A stretch of DNA of 64,000 nucleotides from Roseiarcus sp963753135 (lineage in GTDB: Bacteria > Pseudomonadota > Alphaproteobacteria > Rhizobiales > Beijerinckiaceae): NCBI GenBank assembly GCA_963753135.1, contig CAVWBA010000009.1:62001-126000 (forward strand), read 5' to 3'. A model generated the notes under the pieces. The model had not been told where the DNA came from. It ran no database searches and saw only the letters and a program-made list of their open reading frames with translations. The translations under genes were made by a program, and so were the position numbers. How positions within the stretch are numbered: position 1 is the first letter of the stretch; each line of letters opens with the position of its first letter. This document shows, piece after piece, positions 35,843 to 43,804 of the stretch.

Positions 35843-37039
35843 GCAAACCGTTCCGCACCCTCGACGACGCCAACGTCGGCGGCAAGCGCGTCCTCTTACG
35901 CGTCGATCTCAACGTCCCGACCGAAAACGGCCGCGTGACCGATAAGACGCGCATCGAGCGGGTGGCGCCGACCATCACCGAGATCGCGGACAAAGGCGGC
36001 AAGGTCATTCTTCTCGCGCATTTCGGTCGGCCCAAGGGCGGCCCGGACGAGGCCAATTCGCTGAAACCCGTCGCCGCCGCGGTCGCCGACATCATCAAGC
36101 GGCCAGTCGCCTTTTGCCGCCGACTGCATCGGCAAGGCGGCCGAGGACGCGATCTCCAAAATGAAAAACGGCGACGTGCTCCTTTTGGAGAACACGCGTT
36201 TCCATAAGGGCGAGGAGAAGAACGATCCGGCCTTTGTCGCGGAGCTCGCCAAGCTCGGCGACGTCTACGTCAATGACGCCTTCTCCGCCGCTCACCGCGC
36301 CCACGCCTCGACAGAAGGGCTCGCCCATAAGCTGCCTGCCTATGCCGGGCGGGCGATGCAGAAGGAGCTCGATGCGCTGGAGCTCGCGCTCGGCAATCCG
36401 GCGCGCCCGGTCGCGGCGATCGTCGGCGGCGCCAAAGTGTCGACCAAGCTCGAACTCCTCGGCAATCTCGTGAACAAGGTCGACGTCCTCATCATCGGCG
36501 GCGGCATGGCCAACACTTTCCTGTTCGCGGAGGGCAAGGGGGTCGGCAAGTCGTTGTGCGAGAAGGATCTCGCCGACACCGCGCGTTCGATCGCCGCGGC
36601 GGCGGAAAAGGCGAAATGCCGTCTCCTCCTGCCGGTCGACGCGACCGTCGCGGCGGAGCTGAAGCCCCATGTCCACGCTCATGTCGTCGATGTCGATCAT
36701 GTTCCCGAGGGGGAGATGATCCTCGACATCGGGCCGAAGTCGGTGACGGGCGTCGAAGAGGTTCTGGCGCACGCGAAGACGCTGGTGTGGAACGGCCCGT
36801 TTGGCGCGTTCGAGACGCCGCCGTTCGACGAGGCGACGATGGCGATCGCCAGAACGGCGGCGTCGCTCACCAAGCAAGGCAAGCTGACCTCCGTGGCCGG
36901 CGGCGGCGACACCGTCGCCGCGCTCAACGAGGCCAAGGTCGCCGACGATTTCACCTATGTCTCGACCGCGGGCGGCGCGTTCCTCGAGTGGATGGAAGGC
37001 AAGGCGCTGCCGGGCGTCGAGGCGCTGAGGGTGAAGTAG
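35839..37039 (+). CDS. pgk: Phosphoglycerate kinase (one frameshift)
   Basis: It transfers phosphate from 1,3-bisphosphoglycerate to ADP. 'RVLLRVDLNVPTENGRVTDK' and 'ILLAHFGRPKG' bind the substrate; 'GDVLLLENTRFHKGEEKNDP' and 'VNDAFSAAHRAHAS' follow, and the ATP side has 'VWNGPFGAFE' and 'VAGGGDTVAAL'. The frame breaks in a T run at 36112-36115; three Ts instead of four restores 'PVAFAADCIGKAAEDAIS'. Length 3n+1 agrees, corrected 399 residues. It overlaps the preceding small gene. The fructose-bisphosphate aldolase gene that often follows in this group is absent; a vapB remnant follows instead. Confidence 0.95.
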
Positions 37040-37051
37040 ATGCGCCGCGCT

Positions 37052-37229
37052 CAAGCTATGAGCCCGACAGTGCGGCGGACCAAGCGAGCGGAGGTGGAAG
37101 AGGGCCTGCGGCTGATGAGTTCGGATCCGCAAGCAAACTCGGGCGCTGAAGATGCTCAAGGGCTTAGGCTGGGAAGGCGACCTCGACGAGATGCGCCAGG
37201 ACCGGCCTTCGCGCTCTTCGCGACTCTAG
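37052..37229 (+). pseudogene. VapB-type antitoxin remnant (5' truncated, one frameshift)
   Basis: Two frames joined by dropping one A at 37118 read 'RRTKRAEVEEGLRLMVRIRK' followed by 'KMLKGLGWEGDLDEMRQDR', the C-terminal two-thirds of the VapB antitoxin family ('TKREVVEEGLRLL...WEGDLDxMRxDR'). The N-terminal DNA-binding strand is missing because the sequence runs straight out of the pgk stop codon. No vapC toxin is recognisable downstream. It is probably the scar of a lost toxin-antitoxin module. Confidence 0.6.
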
Positions 37230-37412
37230 CCTCGTGGCCGCGCGAACGCGGCCGGTCTGACGGCGACCGCCTTAGTCCAATGATCGGTAATTACTACCTG
37301 GATGACCGCTTGCACGGTGTTTATAGTGCTGAAATTCATGCTTGAGCTTGTGCTTCGTATAGGCAACTGTACTCTATGCGCGTCGTGAGTTAACTACAAA
37401 GTATGCGATCTT

Positions 37413-37745
37413 TTGGGCCGATGCCGCCTGATCGTAAGAAATCATTTGAGTTCAGCCTACTCTGCGTTTGAGCGAATTTTAGCCACTAACTCGCTAGGCA
37501 CTCTCTCGGAACTCGTATGCGACGCCGCCAGCACGAGCCTCGCTCGATTTCATTTTCGGGCCGAGGGTAACGGTCTTCACATCACAAAGAACTTGATGAT
37601 CTCCGTGTACCTCACCGAAGCTGCGAGACTTCTCATTCTGACGAGCAGACACACGGATGAAATGAATGCCTTGACGCATTCCGACTTCTTTCACGATAAT
37701 TATAACCCTGTAGCTTCAGTTGACAATCTCGTACAGCGATTCTAG
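37413..37745 (+). CDS. Hypothetical protein, doubtful
   Basis: A 110-residue frame in a patch of lower GC. It has no recognisable motif, no clear ribosome-binding site, and the middle ('ISVYLTEAARLLILTSR') is only mildly hydrophobic. A 66-residue frame on the other strand covers the same region and is equally unconvincing. It may be a relic of acquired DNA next to the vapB scar. Confidence 0.25.
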   Translation: MGRCRLIVRNHLSSAYSAFERILATNSLGTLSELVCDAASTSLARFHFRAEGNGLHITKNLMISVYLTEAARLLILTSRHTDEMNALTHSDFFHDNYNPVASVDNLVQRF

Positions 37746-38113
37746 CGTCCACTGTTCGTGGTGCAATCGGGCTTTTGGTCAACTCGCGAAGCTGGCTCTT
37801 TGATCGCAAGCCCTGCTGAACCGAGATCTAGTTCCTGCAGGTGGCCCTCTCTCAGGTCTAACATACTCGCGCTTGGCGGGCTAAAAGCGTGTGGTCGAGC
37901 GCTGGCGAGATCGAGACCCCTCGGCACAGGATCTCGACATGCAAATTACCAAGTATCAAAGAGGCGACGAAAAATAATCTCGATACACGGCCGATACTCT
38001 CCGAAGTAACTGACCTGTACGGACAAGTTAAAAGTTTGATTTTTCCATGTAATGTGGTGTCAACAATTTACGCGATCGCGGCCTCACCGCGAGGCTCTGC
38101 GTCGCGCGCCCGA
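37746..38113. other. Intergenic region, lower GC, no gene seen
   Basis: These 368 bases contain no frame with family resemblance on either strand. GC content is visibly below the surroundings, continuing the patch that begins near 37290. I see no tRNA, integrase site or direct repeats that would define a mobile element. Confidence 0.4.
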
Positions 38114-38860
38114 TCAGTCCCCTTCGTCATAGAGAGCGGACTCGGCGAGCCCGCAGCCGTTGTCGCCGAAGAGGCTCCGCGCCTCGAGGCAGATCCACTC
38201 GCCTTCAGGCCGGCGGAAGAGATTGATGGTCAGATCGCAATTGAGAAAAACATACGTCTTGAAATCCAACGCGGCGCTGATCCCGTTGCCCGAGTCGCCC
38301 GCAACCGCCACCCGCTGATAGGCGCTCGGGGTCTCGCCCTTGACCAAGGGATGGTTCATGCGAAACCAGGCGGCGCAGGGGCCTTTGAAGAAGCGCCCCG
38401 CCGCGAGCCGATTTTCCACCAAGTGACCATAGCCGAAGCTGCCGTCCAAGAACGTCATGGTGACGACCGGGCACTGGTCGGGCGGTTTTGGCGCGGCCGG
38501 CGGCGGATGCCCGAGCGTTCCCTCAGGCACCGGAAGATCCTCCTCGCGCTGCATGAGCGCGGTGAAACGCGCAACGTCCTTGCCCTGCGCGGTCAAGCGC
38601 CCGGAATAGTGGCCGGTGCTCCGGCCGACATAGTCCGCCGCGGCTTCGACGCGGCATTCGCCGACAGGTGTGGGCCTCAGGAGATTGACGGTGAGCCGTG
38701 CGAGATGGGTCAATCCGTCTTTGGCGGCCGCGCGTTCGATCGCGCGGCAGATGAGCGCCGAGGGCGGGCCGGCATGCTGATGGTCGGGATGCCAAGGGCC
38801 GCGGGTCAGCGCCGTCGCCTCAAAGCGATCGTCGTCGAGCTGAATATAGGCTGTGTCCAA
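38114..38860 (-). CDS. Acyl-CoA thioesterase family protein (double hotdog)
   Basis: A 248-residue protein; I use TTG 38860 because a GGAGG lies 6 bases upstream and the product then starts 'LDTAYIQLDDDRF'. The first hotdog has 'GPWHPDHQHAGPPSALICRA' and 'LTVNLLRPTPVGECRVEA'; the second 'FRMNHPLVKGETPSAYQRV' and 'FLNCDLTINLFRRPEGEWIC'. This is the TesB-like thioesterase pattern, hydrolysing acyl-CoA. The substrate chain length is not known. It diverges from the ferredoxin-like gene, with a small palindrome between them. Confidence 0.78.
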   Translation of the reverse strand: MDTAYIQLDDDRFEATALTRGPWHPDHQHAGPPSALICRAIERAAAKDGLTHLARLTVNLLRPTPVGECRVEAAADYVGRSTGHYSGRLTAQGKDVARFTALMQREEDLPVPEGTLGHPPPAAPKPPDQCPVVTMTFLDGSFGYGHLVENRLAAGRFFKGPCAAWFRMNHPLVKGETPSAYQRVAVAGDSGNGISAALDFKTYVFLNCDLTINLFRRPEGEWICLEARSLFGDNGCGLAESALYDEGD

Positions 38861-38942
38861 TGAGAGCCTCCGCCATTGCGCCGCTCGCGCTCTCGCCGGC
38901 GCGCGTTTGAATTTTTGCGCTATGCGGGGGCTTGGCGCAAGA

Positions 38943-38960
38943 TGGTTCGTATATGAACCA
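38943..38960. promoter_or_regulatory. Small inverted repeat between divergent genes
   Basis: 'tggttc' and 'gaacca' flank 'gtatat' (TGGTTC-N6-GAACCA), lying between the thioesterase and the 4Fe-4S protein genes. It has the size and symmetry of an operator half-site pair; no regulator is adjacent. Confidence 0.35.
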
Positions 38961-38995
38961 ACATGGGCTAACACGCGAGTAAGGCCAACCACGAC

Positions 38996-39709
38996 TTGCC
39001 GTCTGCGCGCAGGACGATCCACGTGAAAGGCGCTGAGGTTGAGACTGTGTTCGCCGCCATCAGGCGCGCCGGCCTCGTTCCGCGCGGCGCTTTCCTCCTC
39101 GAGGAGAGTGAGCGGACAGGCGCGCTCGCCGACATTCGAACCATCGTGCTCGCCGGCATGGCCGGGCGCGAAGGCTGGAGCGCATTTTCGGCGAGCCCAG
39201 AGGCGAGCGACGGCCTCGCCGATCCGCTCGACCGCTGGAGCCGGCGGGTGATCGAAACCCTGGCGGCTGAACTCGGCGCGAAAGCGCTGTTTCCCTTCGG
39301 CGGCCCGCCCTTCTTGCCATTCCAGCAATGGGCGCGGCGCGCCGAGCCCGTCCATCCTTCGCCGATCGGAATTCTCATCCATCCGCGCTACGGGCTGTGG
39401 CATTCCTATCGCGGCGCGCTTGGACTTAGCGAAAACCTCGCCATTGCCGAACCGGCGACAGTCCGAGCCCCATGCAAATCCTGCACCGGACGCTGGTGCT
39501 TGAGCGCCTGCCCGGTCGAGGCGTTTTCGGACGCCGGCTACGATGTCGCGGCTTGCGTGGGCCATCTTCGAAGCGCGGCCGGCGCGGATTGCATGGGCTT
39601 TGGCTGCCGCGCCCGTCGCGCCTGCCCAGTCGGCGCGGAGCACGCCTACGGGCCCGAGGAAGCCAGTTTCATCATGGCCGCCTTCCTGCGCGGCCAGGAC
39701 GGCGGCTAG
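38996..39709 (+). CDS. Iron-sulfur (4Fe-4S) ferredoxin-like protein
   Basis: A 237-residue protein whose C-terminus holds two cysteine clusters, 'CKSCTGRWCLSACPVEAF' and 'CMGFGCRARRACPVG', fitting two 4Fe-4S centres of the ferredoxin fold. The first 150 residues ('PHPSPIGILIHPRYGLWHSY' type stretch before the clusters) resemble QueG/epoxyqueuosine-reductase-like or predicted redox proteins of rhizobia but I cannot name the family. The start may be TTG 38996 or GTG 39022. The frame is intact. Confidence 0.72.
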   Translation: MPSARRTIHVKGAEVETVFAAIRRAGLVPRGAFLLEESERTGALADIRTIVLAGMAGREGWSAFSASPEASDGLADPLDRWSRRVIETLAAELGAKALFPFGGPPFLPFQQWARRAEPVHPSPIGILIHPRYGLWHSYRGALGLSENLAIAEPATVRAPCKSCTGRWCLSACPVEAFSDAGYDVAACVGHLRSAAGADCMGFGCRARRACPVGAEHAYGPEEASFIMAAFLRGQDGG

Positions 39710-39843
39710 CGCCTTTCGAGCGGACGCGCTGTCGCGATGAGGGCTCGGCTGGATTCCGTCTATCAGGTCGAGCGGCTGGGCGGCTTGTCATCGCCGCGGG
39801 AGGCGCCATGAAAAGTTGAAGCGAAGGCAGGATTGTGTTCATA

Positions 39844-39857
39844 GGGCAAGCTTGCCC
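39844..39857. repeat. Perfect 14-bp palindrome (GGGCAAGCTTGCCC)
   Basis: A fully symmetrical 14-mer just downstream of the Imm35-like gene's stop codon. It may serve as its terminator hairpin or as a protein-binding site. No second copy was found. Confidence 0.4.
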
Positions 39858-39867
39858 AGTTTCTGAT

Positions 39868-40183
39868 TTACTGCAATGGATTTGTCGTCTGAGCCGTTCC
39901 CTTTCGGCCGCCTCCGGGCGCACGTGTCACGGTAATTTCCGAAGTCACTGTAACCCCACCCAACTGCTTCAAAAATTCTTCAATCGTTCGATGTGTCGCA
40001 AGCTGAAGAAGCTCTCCGGTGTCCCTTACGAGCAATGGCCCATTTCCCGCGAGGCGCGACGAAAAACGGCCGGTTTCAATGAACTCCGCGGAGTTATACC
40101 TAAGTATCCAGCTATCCCGGAGATACTTGATGTCCTCCTTAAGGACAGGGGCACGCCGCAGCTTGATTCCAGGCTCTTCACAT
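39868..40183 (-). CDS. Imm35/YrhB-like immunity protein (hidden by one frameshift)
   Basis: The frame has no start codon as it stands, which is why it is easily missed. An ATG at 40183, with 'ggcggag' 4 bases before it, joins the frame if one base (40180) is dropped, giving 'MEEPGIKLRRAPVLKEDIKY'. The protein then carries 'SWILRYNSAEFIETGRFSSR' and 'LAGNGPLLVRDTGELLQLAT', the signature of the YrhB/Imm35 family of immunity-type proteins, and ends after 104 residues. Length 3n+1 fits the insertion pattern of this window. No toxin gene is recognisable next to it. Family call moderate, immunity function inferred. Confidence 0.55.
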
Positions 40184-40476
40184 AAGGCTCCGCCGTTTCA
40201 CGCGCGCGCCTCGCTCCGGCGCGGCGTAGCCAGCCGGGCCGGTTCAAAGCAAATCGTGTGCGAGTTAATGACACGCGCATCCTGGCTGATCATTCTATGA
40301 ATTTGCGTAAGAGAAAAGAAAAATAGCCGGGTTACACGAACTTAACGAGATTGAAAACATTTGTTAATTTGCAATTCGAAATCGACAGCTTACATTCATT
40401 TTCGCTGCTTATATTTGAGCCGGGAAGCGAAGGAATCCTATCCTAAAGTATAACCGCTTTGGTGTTGGGGAATTAA
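40184..40476. other. Intergenic region, AT-rich
   Basis: 293 bases without a recognisable gene. The second half is strongly AT-rich ('aaaacatttgttaatttgca') for this chromosome, a likely promoter region for the following orphan gene. Confidence 0.4.
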
Positions 40477-40848
40477 ATGCGCGATTGGTACGTTGGGCAG
40501 AAGATCGTTTGCGTGAATGCGCAGCCAATCGACGGCGTGAGAAACCGCTTCGTCGATGAATATCTGTGCGAAGGTAAAGTCTATATAATTCGAAAAATTC
40601 TGGGGTTTAATTTTAGATTTTCTGAGAGGAGCGAAGAGAGACTTGCTTTCAGACTGGAAGGAATCGTTCCATATTTGATCGACGGCATAGAATACGCCTT
40701 TTTCAATGGCCGGTTCAAGCCGCTAGAGGACCAGGATGAAGATCGGGAAATCGACATCTCAATATTCCTCAATGGCCTACGCGAAGTGAACGAAGGCTCA
40801 TTTGCTCTCAGGAATGAAGATATTCGCGAACTCGAGACGATCACCTGA
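40477..40848 (+). CDS. Conserved-type hypothetical protein (KOW-like, 123 aa)
   Basis: 123 residues with low GC and no frameshift. It opens 'MRDWYVGQKIVCVNAQPIDG', continues 'LCEGKVYIIRKILGF' and ends with 'FNGRFKPLEDQDEDREIDIS'. This order (K-V-V-C near the start, G-x-V-Y-x-I-R in the middle, F-x-P and 'DISIF' late) recalls a family of small, mainly uncharacterised proteins in rhizobia and phages. No catalytic residues are visible. The gene lies beside the Imm35-like gene on the opposite strand, in the accessory pocket upstream of rpsA. Confidence 0.6.
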   Translation: MRDWYVGQKIVCVNAQPIDGVRNRFVDEYLCEGKVYIIRKILGFNFRFSERSEERLAFRLEGIVPYLIDGIEYAFFNGRFKPLEDQDEDREIDISIFLNGLREVNEGSFALRNEDIRELETIT

Positions 40849-41228
40849 CCCGACGGGCAGCGAATATCCAAGCGCTTGGGGAATGACCCGCTGCTCTCGC
40901 GGCCTTGGCCGCAACAGTAAAAGGGGCGCAGCTTCCCTCACGACGAACGGGCAGTCGCCGAACATTGTATCCAAGCGCTTCCACCCAAGTGTTTTCGCCA
41001 TTGAATCCGGCGGAATTTCCTGCTAGCGGCTGGCCCTCGCCGCATGGACTTCCCATATAGCGACTGCACCTGGGCTTCCGCCGTCGGCCGATGCGCCGGC
41101 TAAGCCGCGAAGAGCGGCGATGAGGATCGTGTGTCACGCGCGAACCTTCCGATCGGCGGGCGCCTGAACGTCAACACGAACCCAAAGCCGGCGTTGCCCG
41201 ATTTATAAGGGCGCGATTAGGAGAACCA
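40849..41228. other. Intergenic region upstream of rpsA with a 13-bp direct repeat
   Basis: 380 bases without a gene. The word 'tatccaagcgctt' occurs at 40865-40877 and 40968-40980; the first copy lies over a 12-bp perfect palindrome (ccaagcgcttgg, 40868-40879). The last 30 bases carry the ribosome-binding site of rpsA. cmk and aroA, usual upstream neighbours of rpsA, are absent. Confidence 0.4.
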
Positions 41229-42962
41229 ATGGCTTCCACACAGACCCTGGCGCCGACGCGCGAGGATTTCACCGCGCTGTTGAACGAGACTTACGGCGCC
41301 GACGAAGCTTTCGAGGGGAGCGTCGTCAAGGGCAAGGTCGTCGCGATCGAAAAGGACATGGCCGTCATCGACGTCGGCCTCAAGACCGAAGGGCGCGTGG
41401 CCCTCAAGGAATTCACCAATCATGGCCGCGATCCGGCGCCTGGCGTCGGCGACGAAGTCGAAGTCTATCTCGAGCGGATCGAGAACGCGCTCGGCGAAGC
41501 GGTCATCTCGCGCGACAAGGCGAGGCGCGAGGAGAGCTGGGTCAAGCTCGAGCAGGCGTTCGAGAAGAATGAGAAGGTCGAAGGGGTCATCTTCAACCAG
41601 GTCAAGGGTGGCTTCACCGTCGACCTCGATGGGGCGGTCGCCTTCCTGCCGCGCAGCCAGGTCGACATTCGTCCTGTGCGCGACGTCGGCCCGCTGATGA
41701 ACGTGCCCCAGCCGTTCCAGATTCTCAAGATGGACCGGCGGCGCGGCAATATCGTCGTGTCCCGCCGCACCGTGCTCGAGGAGAGCCGCGCCGAGCAGCG
41801 CCACGAGATCGTCGCCAACCTCGCTGAGGGGCAGATCATCGACGGCACGGTCAAGAACCTCACTGACTACGGCGCATTCGTCGATCTTGGCGGCATCGAC
41901 GGCCTCCTGCACGTGACCGACATCGCTTGGCGGCGCGTCAACCATCCGAGCGAGGTTTTGACCATCGGCCAGCAGGTCAAGGTGCGCATCATCAAGATCA
42001 ACCATGAGACCCACCGCATCTCGCTTGGCATGAAGCAGTTGCAGGAAGATCCGTGGTCGAACATCGAGACGCGTTACGTCATTGGCCAGAAGCTTAAGGG
42101 CCGCGTCACCAACATTGCCGACTACGGCGCCTTCGTCGAGCTTGAGCCCGGCATCGAGGGGCTCATCCACGTCTCCGAAATGTCCTGGACCAAGAAGAAC
42201 GTCCATCCCGGCAAGATCGTCTCGACCAGCCAGGAGGTCGAGGTGCAGGTGCTCGAGGTCGACGCGTCCAAGCGCCGCATCTCGCTCGGCCTCAAGCAGA
42301 CGCTGCAGAACCCGTGGGAGGCCTTCGCGGAGAAGCATCCGGTCGGCTCGACCGTCGAGGGCGAGGTCAAGAACAAGACCGAGTTCGGTCTGTTCATCGG
42401 CCTCGACGCCGATGTCGATGGCATGGTCCATCTTTCCGATCTCGACTGGAACAGGCCCGGCGAGCAGGCGATCGAGGACTACAAGAAAGGCGATCACGTC
42501 AAAGCCAAGGTGCTCGACGTCGATGTCGAGAAGGAGCGCATCGCTATCGGCATCAAGCAACTGGCCAGTGACCCGTTCTCGGCCACGAAGGCCGGCGAGG
42601 AGGGCGAGGGCGAGCTGCGCAAGGGCTCGGTCGTGACCTGCGAGGTCCTCGAGGTCAAGGACGGCGGCCTCGAGGTGAAGATCGCGGGCACGGATCTCAC
42701 CGCCTTCATCAAGCGCAACGAGCTTGCGCGCGACCGCAGCGATCAGCGTCCCGAGCGCTTCTCGGTCGGCGAGAAGGTCGACGCGCGCATCATCCAGTTC
42801 GACCGCCGGGCGCGCAAGGTCGCAGTCTCCATCAAGGCGCTCGAAGTCGCCGAGGAGAAGGAAGCGATCGCGCAATATGGCTCAGCCGACTCGGGCGCTT
42901 CGCTTGGCGATATTCTAGGCGCCGCGCTTAAAGCCCGCGACAGGGCCGACAAGCCGAAGTAA
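41229..42962 (+). CDS. rpsA: 30S ribosomal protein S1
   Basis: S1 binds mRNA on the small subunit and helps initiation. The 577-residue protein contains six S1 beta-barrels, recognisable by 'GKVVAIEKDMAVIDVGLKTE', then 'NLTDYGAFVDLGGIDGLLHV', 'NIADYGAFVELEPGIEGLIH', 'NKTEFGLFIGLDADVDGMVH' and a last degenerate one ('VLEVKDGGLEVKIAGTDL'). Length and repeat number are normal for alphaproteobacteria. The frame is intact, and a strong terminator follows. A 552-residue open frame on the other strand is only a codon-bias shadow. Confidence 0.97.
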   Translation: MASTQTLAPTREDFTALLNETYGADEAFEGSVVKGKVVAIEKDMAVIDVGLKTEGRVALKEFTNHGRDPAPGVGDEVEVYLERIENALGEAVISRDKARREESWVKLEQAFEKNEKVEGVIFNQVKGGFTVDLDGAVAFLPRSQVDIRPVRDVGPLMNVPQPFQILKMDRRRGNIVVSRRTVLEESRAEQRHEIVANLAEGQIIDGTVKNLTDYGAFVDLGGIDGLLHVTDIAWRRVNHPSEVLTIGQQVKVRIIKINHETHRISLGMKQLQEDPWSNIETRYVIGQKLKGRVTNIADYGAFVELEPGIEGLIHVSEMSWTKKNVHPGKIVSTSQEVEVQVLEVDASKRRISLGLKQTLQNPWEAFAEKHPVGSTVEGEVKNKTEFGLFIGLDADVDGMVHLSDLDWNRPGEQAIEDYKKGDHVKAKVLDVDVEKERIAIGIKQLASDPFSATKAGEEGEGELRKGSVVTCEVLEVKDGGLEVKIAGTDLTAFIKRNELARDRSDQRPERFSVGEKVDARIIQFDRRARKVAVSIKALEVAEEKEAIAQYGSADSGASLGDILGAALKARDRADKPK

Positions 42963-42991
42963 ACCGCCGCCGCCTTTTCGGCGAACAATAG

Positions 42992-43025
42992 CCCGCGCGG
43001 GAGCGAATCCCGGGCGGGGTTTTTG
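42992..43025 (+). terminator. Rho-independent terminator of rpsA
   Basis: 'cccgcgcggga' pairs with 'tcccgggcggg' over 11 positions with one mismatch and a 5-base loop (gcgaa), directly followed by GTTTTTG. It lies 30 bases after the rpsA stop and before the convergent CMD gene. Confidence 0.8.
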
Positions 43026-43065
43026 TTGCTGCGCTCGCAAAAACCCACCGCTCGGGAGCTTATGT

Positions 43066-43476
43066 TCAGCTCTCGATGAGGAAGGCCGAGTCGACGGGCA
43101 GTTGCAGGCCTGTCACCAGCGCGTTTGTCTGCGAGGCCATGCCCACCACGGCCAAAAAATCGGAGTATTGCGCGTCGGTCATTCCCTTCGCGCGCGCCGC
43201 CGCCGTGTGCGAATGGATGCAATAGGAGCAGCCATTCGTTATTGAAACGGCGATGTAGATCAGTTCCCGCGTCAGGGGATCGAGCGGTCCGGGCGCGCCC
43301 ATCACCGCTTTCAGGGTGTTCCACGTGCGTTCGAGAACCTCGGGCTGGTTGGCCAGGCCGCGCCAGAAATTGTTGACGAAGTCCGACTTCCGGGTCGCGC
43401 GGATATCGTCGAAAACCGCTTTGACCTTCGGGTGCGCTTCCGCCTCCGCATCGGTCCAGAGCTTGACTGTGGCCAT
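43066..43476 (-). CDS. Carboxymuconolactone decarboxylase family / AhpD-like protein
   Basis: A 136-residue all-helical protein from ATG 43476 ('MATVKLWTDAEAEAHPKVKA'); upstream residues in the open frame are non-homologous. The AhpD core motif is present as 'NGCSYCIHSHTAAARAKG' (C-x2-C-x3-H), which in AhpD forms a peroxidase-coupled disulfide. It could be an alkylhydroperoxidase-like protein or a lactone decarboxylase; the CxxC motif favours the former. It converges with rpsA. Confidence 0.86.
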   Translation of the reverse strand: MATVKLWTDAEAEAHPKVKAVFDDIRATRKSDFVNNFWRGLANQPEVLERTWNTLKAVMGAPGPLDPLTRELIYIAVSITNGCSYCIHSHTAAARAKGMTDAQYSDFLAVVGMASQTNALVTGLQLPVDSAFLIES

Positions 43477-43628
43477 CCTCGCCTCCCTGTGAGCGCATTC
43501 CCGAGCGGCAGGCCCGCTCGGATCATGGGAGAGCCTGTAGCATGGCGGCGACGGTGCCGAAGGACCGCTCGGCATCCGAGTCCAGGACGGGCCATTCTTG
43601 TCGGCTTGTCTGATGCTCGATCACAGGC

Positions 43629-43656
43629 TTGTGTAGGCGAGGCGCTCCGCTATACT
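43629..43656 (+). promoter_or_regulatory. Candidate sigma70-type promoter of the sugar ABC operon
   Basis: TTGTGT (43629-43634), 16-base spacer and TATACT (43651-43656), about 150 bases upstream of the binding-protein ATG. Such boxes are only moderately conserved in alphaproteobacteria, so this is a suggestion. Confidence 0.3.
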
Positions 43657-43804
43657 GGCATGTCAGCGAGCAGACCGGCGTTCGCCGTTCCGGGTGATTC
43701 CAGGAGGGCGCAATGCGTCTTTGCTTGACTGAACAAGGAAATCGCACTCGACGGCGACAGGCTTCGATGAAGCCGGCCGATCGAGACGCAAAGGGAGGAA
43801 GAGC

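Noticed and set aside
37413..37745. A coding gene on the minus strand at the same place
   Set aside because: Only 66 codons, no motif and no ribosome-binding site; neither strand is convincing, so I kept only a low-confidence plus-strand entry.
41217..42875. Long open frame (552 codons) antisense to rpsA
   Set aside because: It has no family resemblance; high-GC third-position bias of S1 leaves the opposite strand open. The plus-strand S1 repeats are unmistakable.
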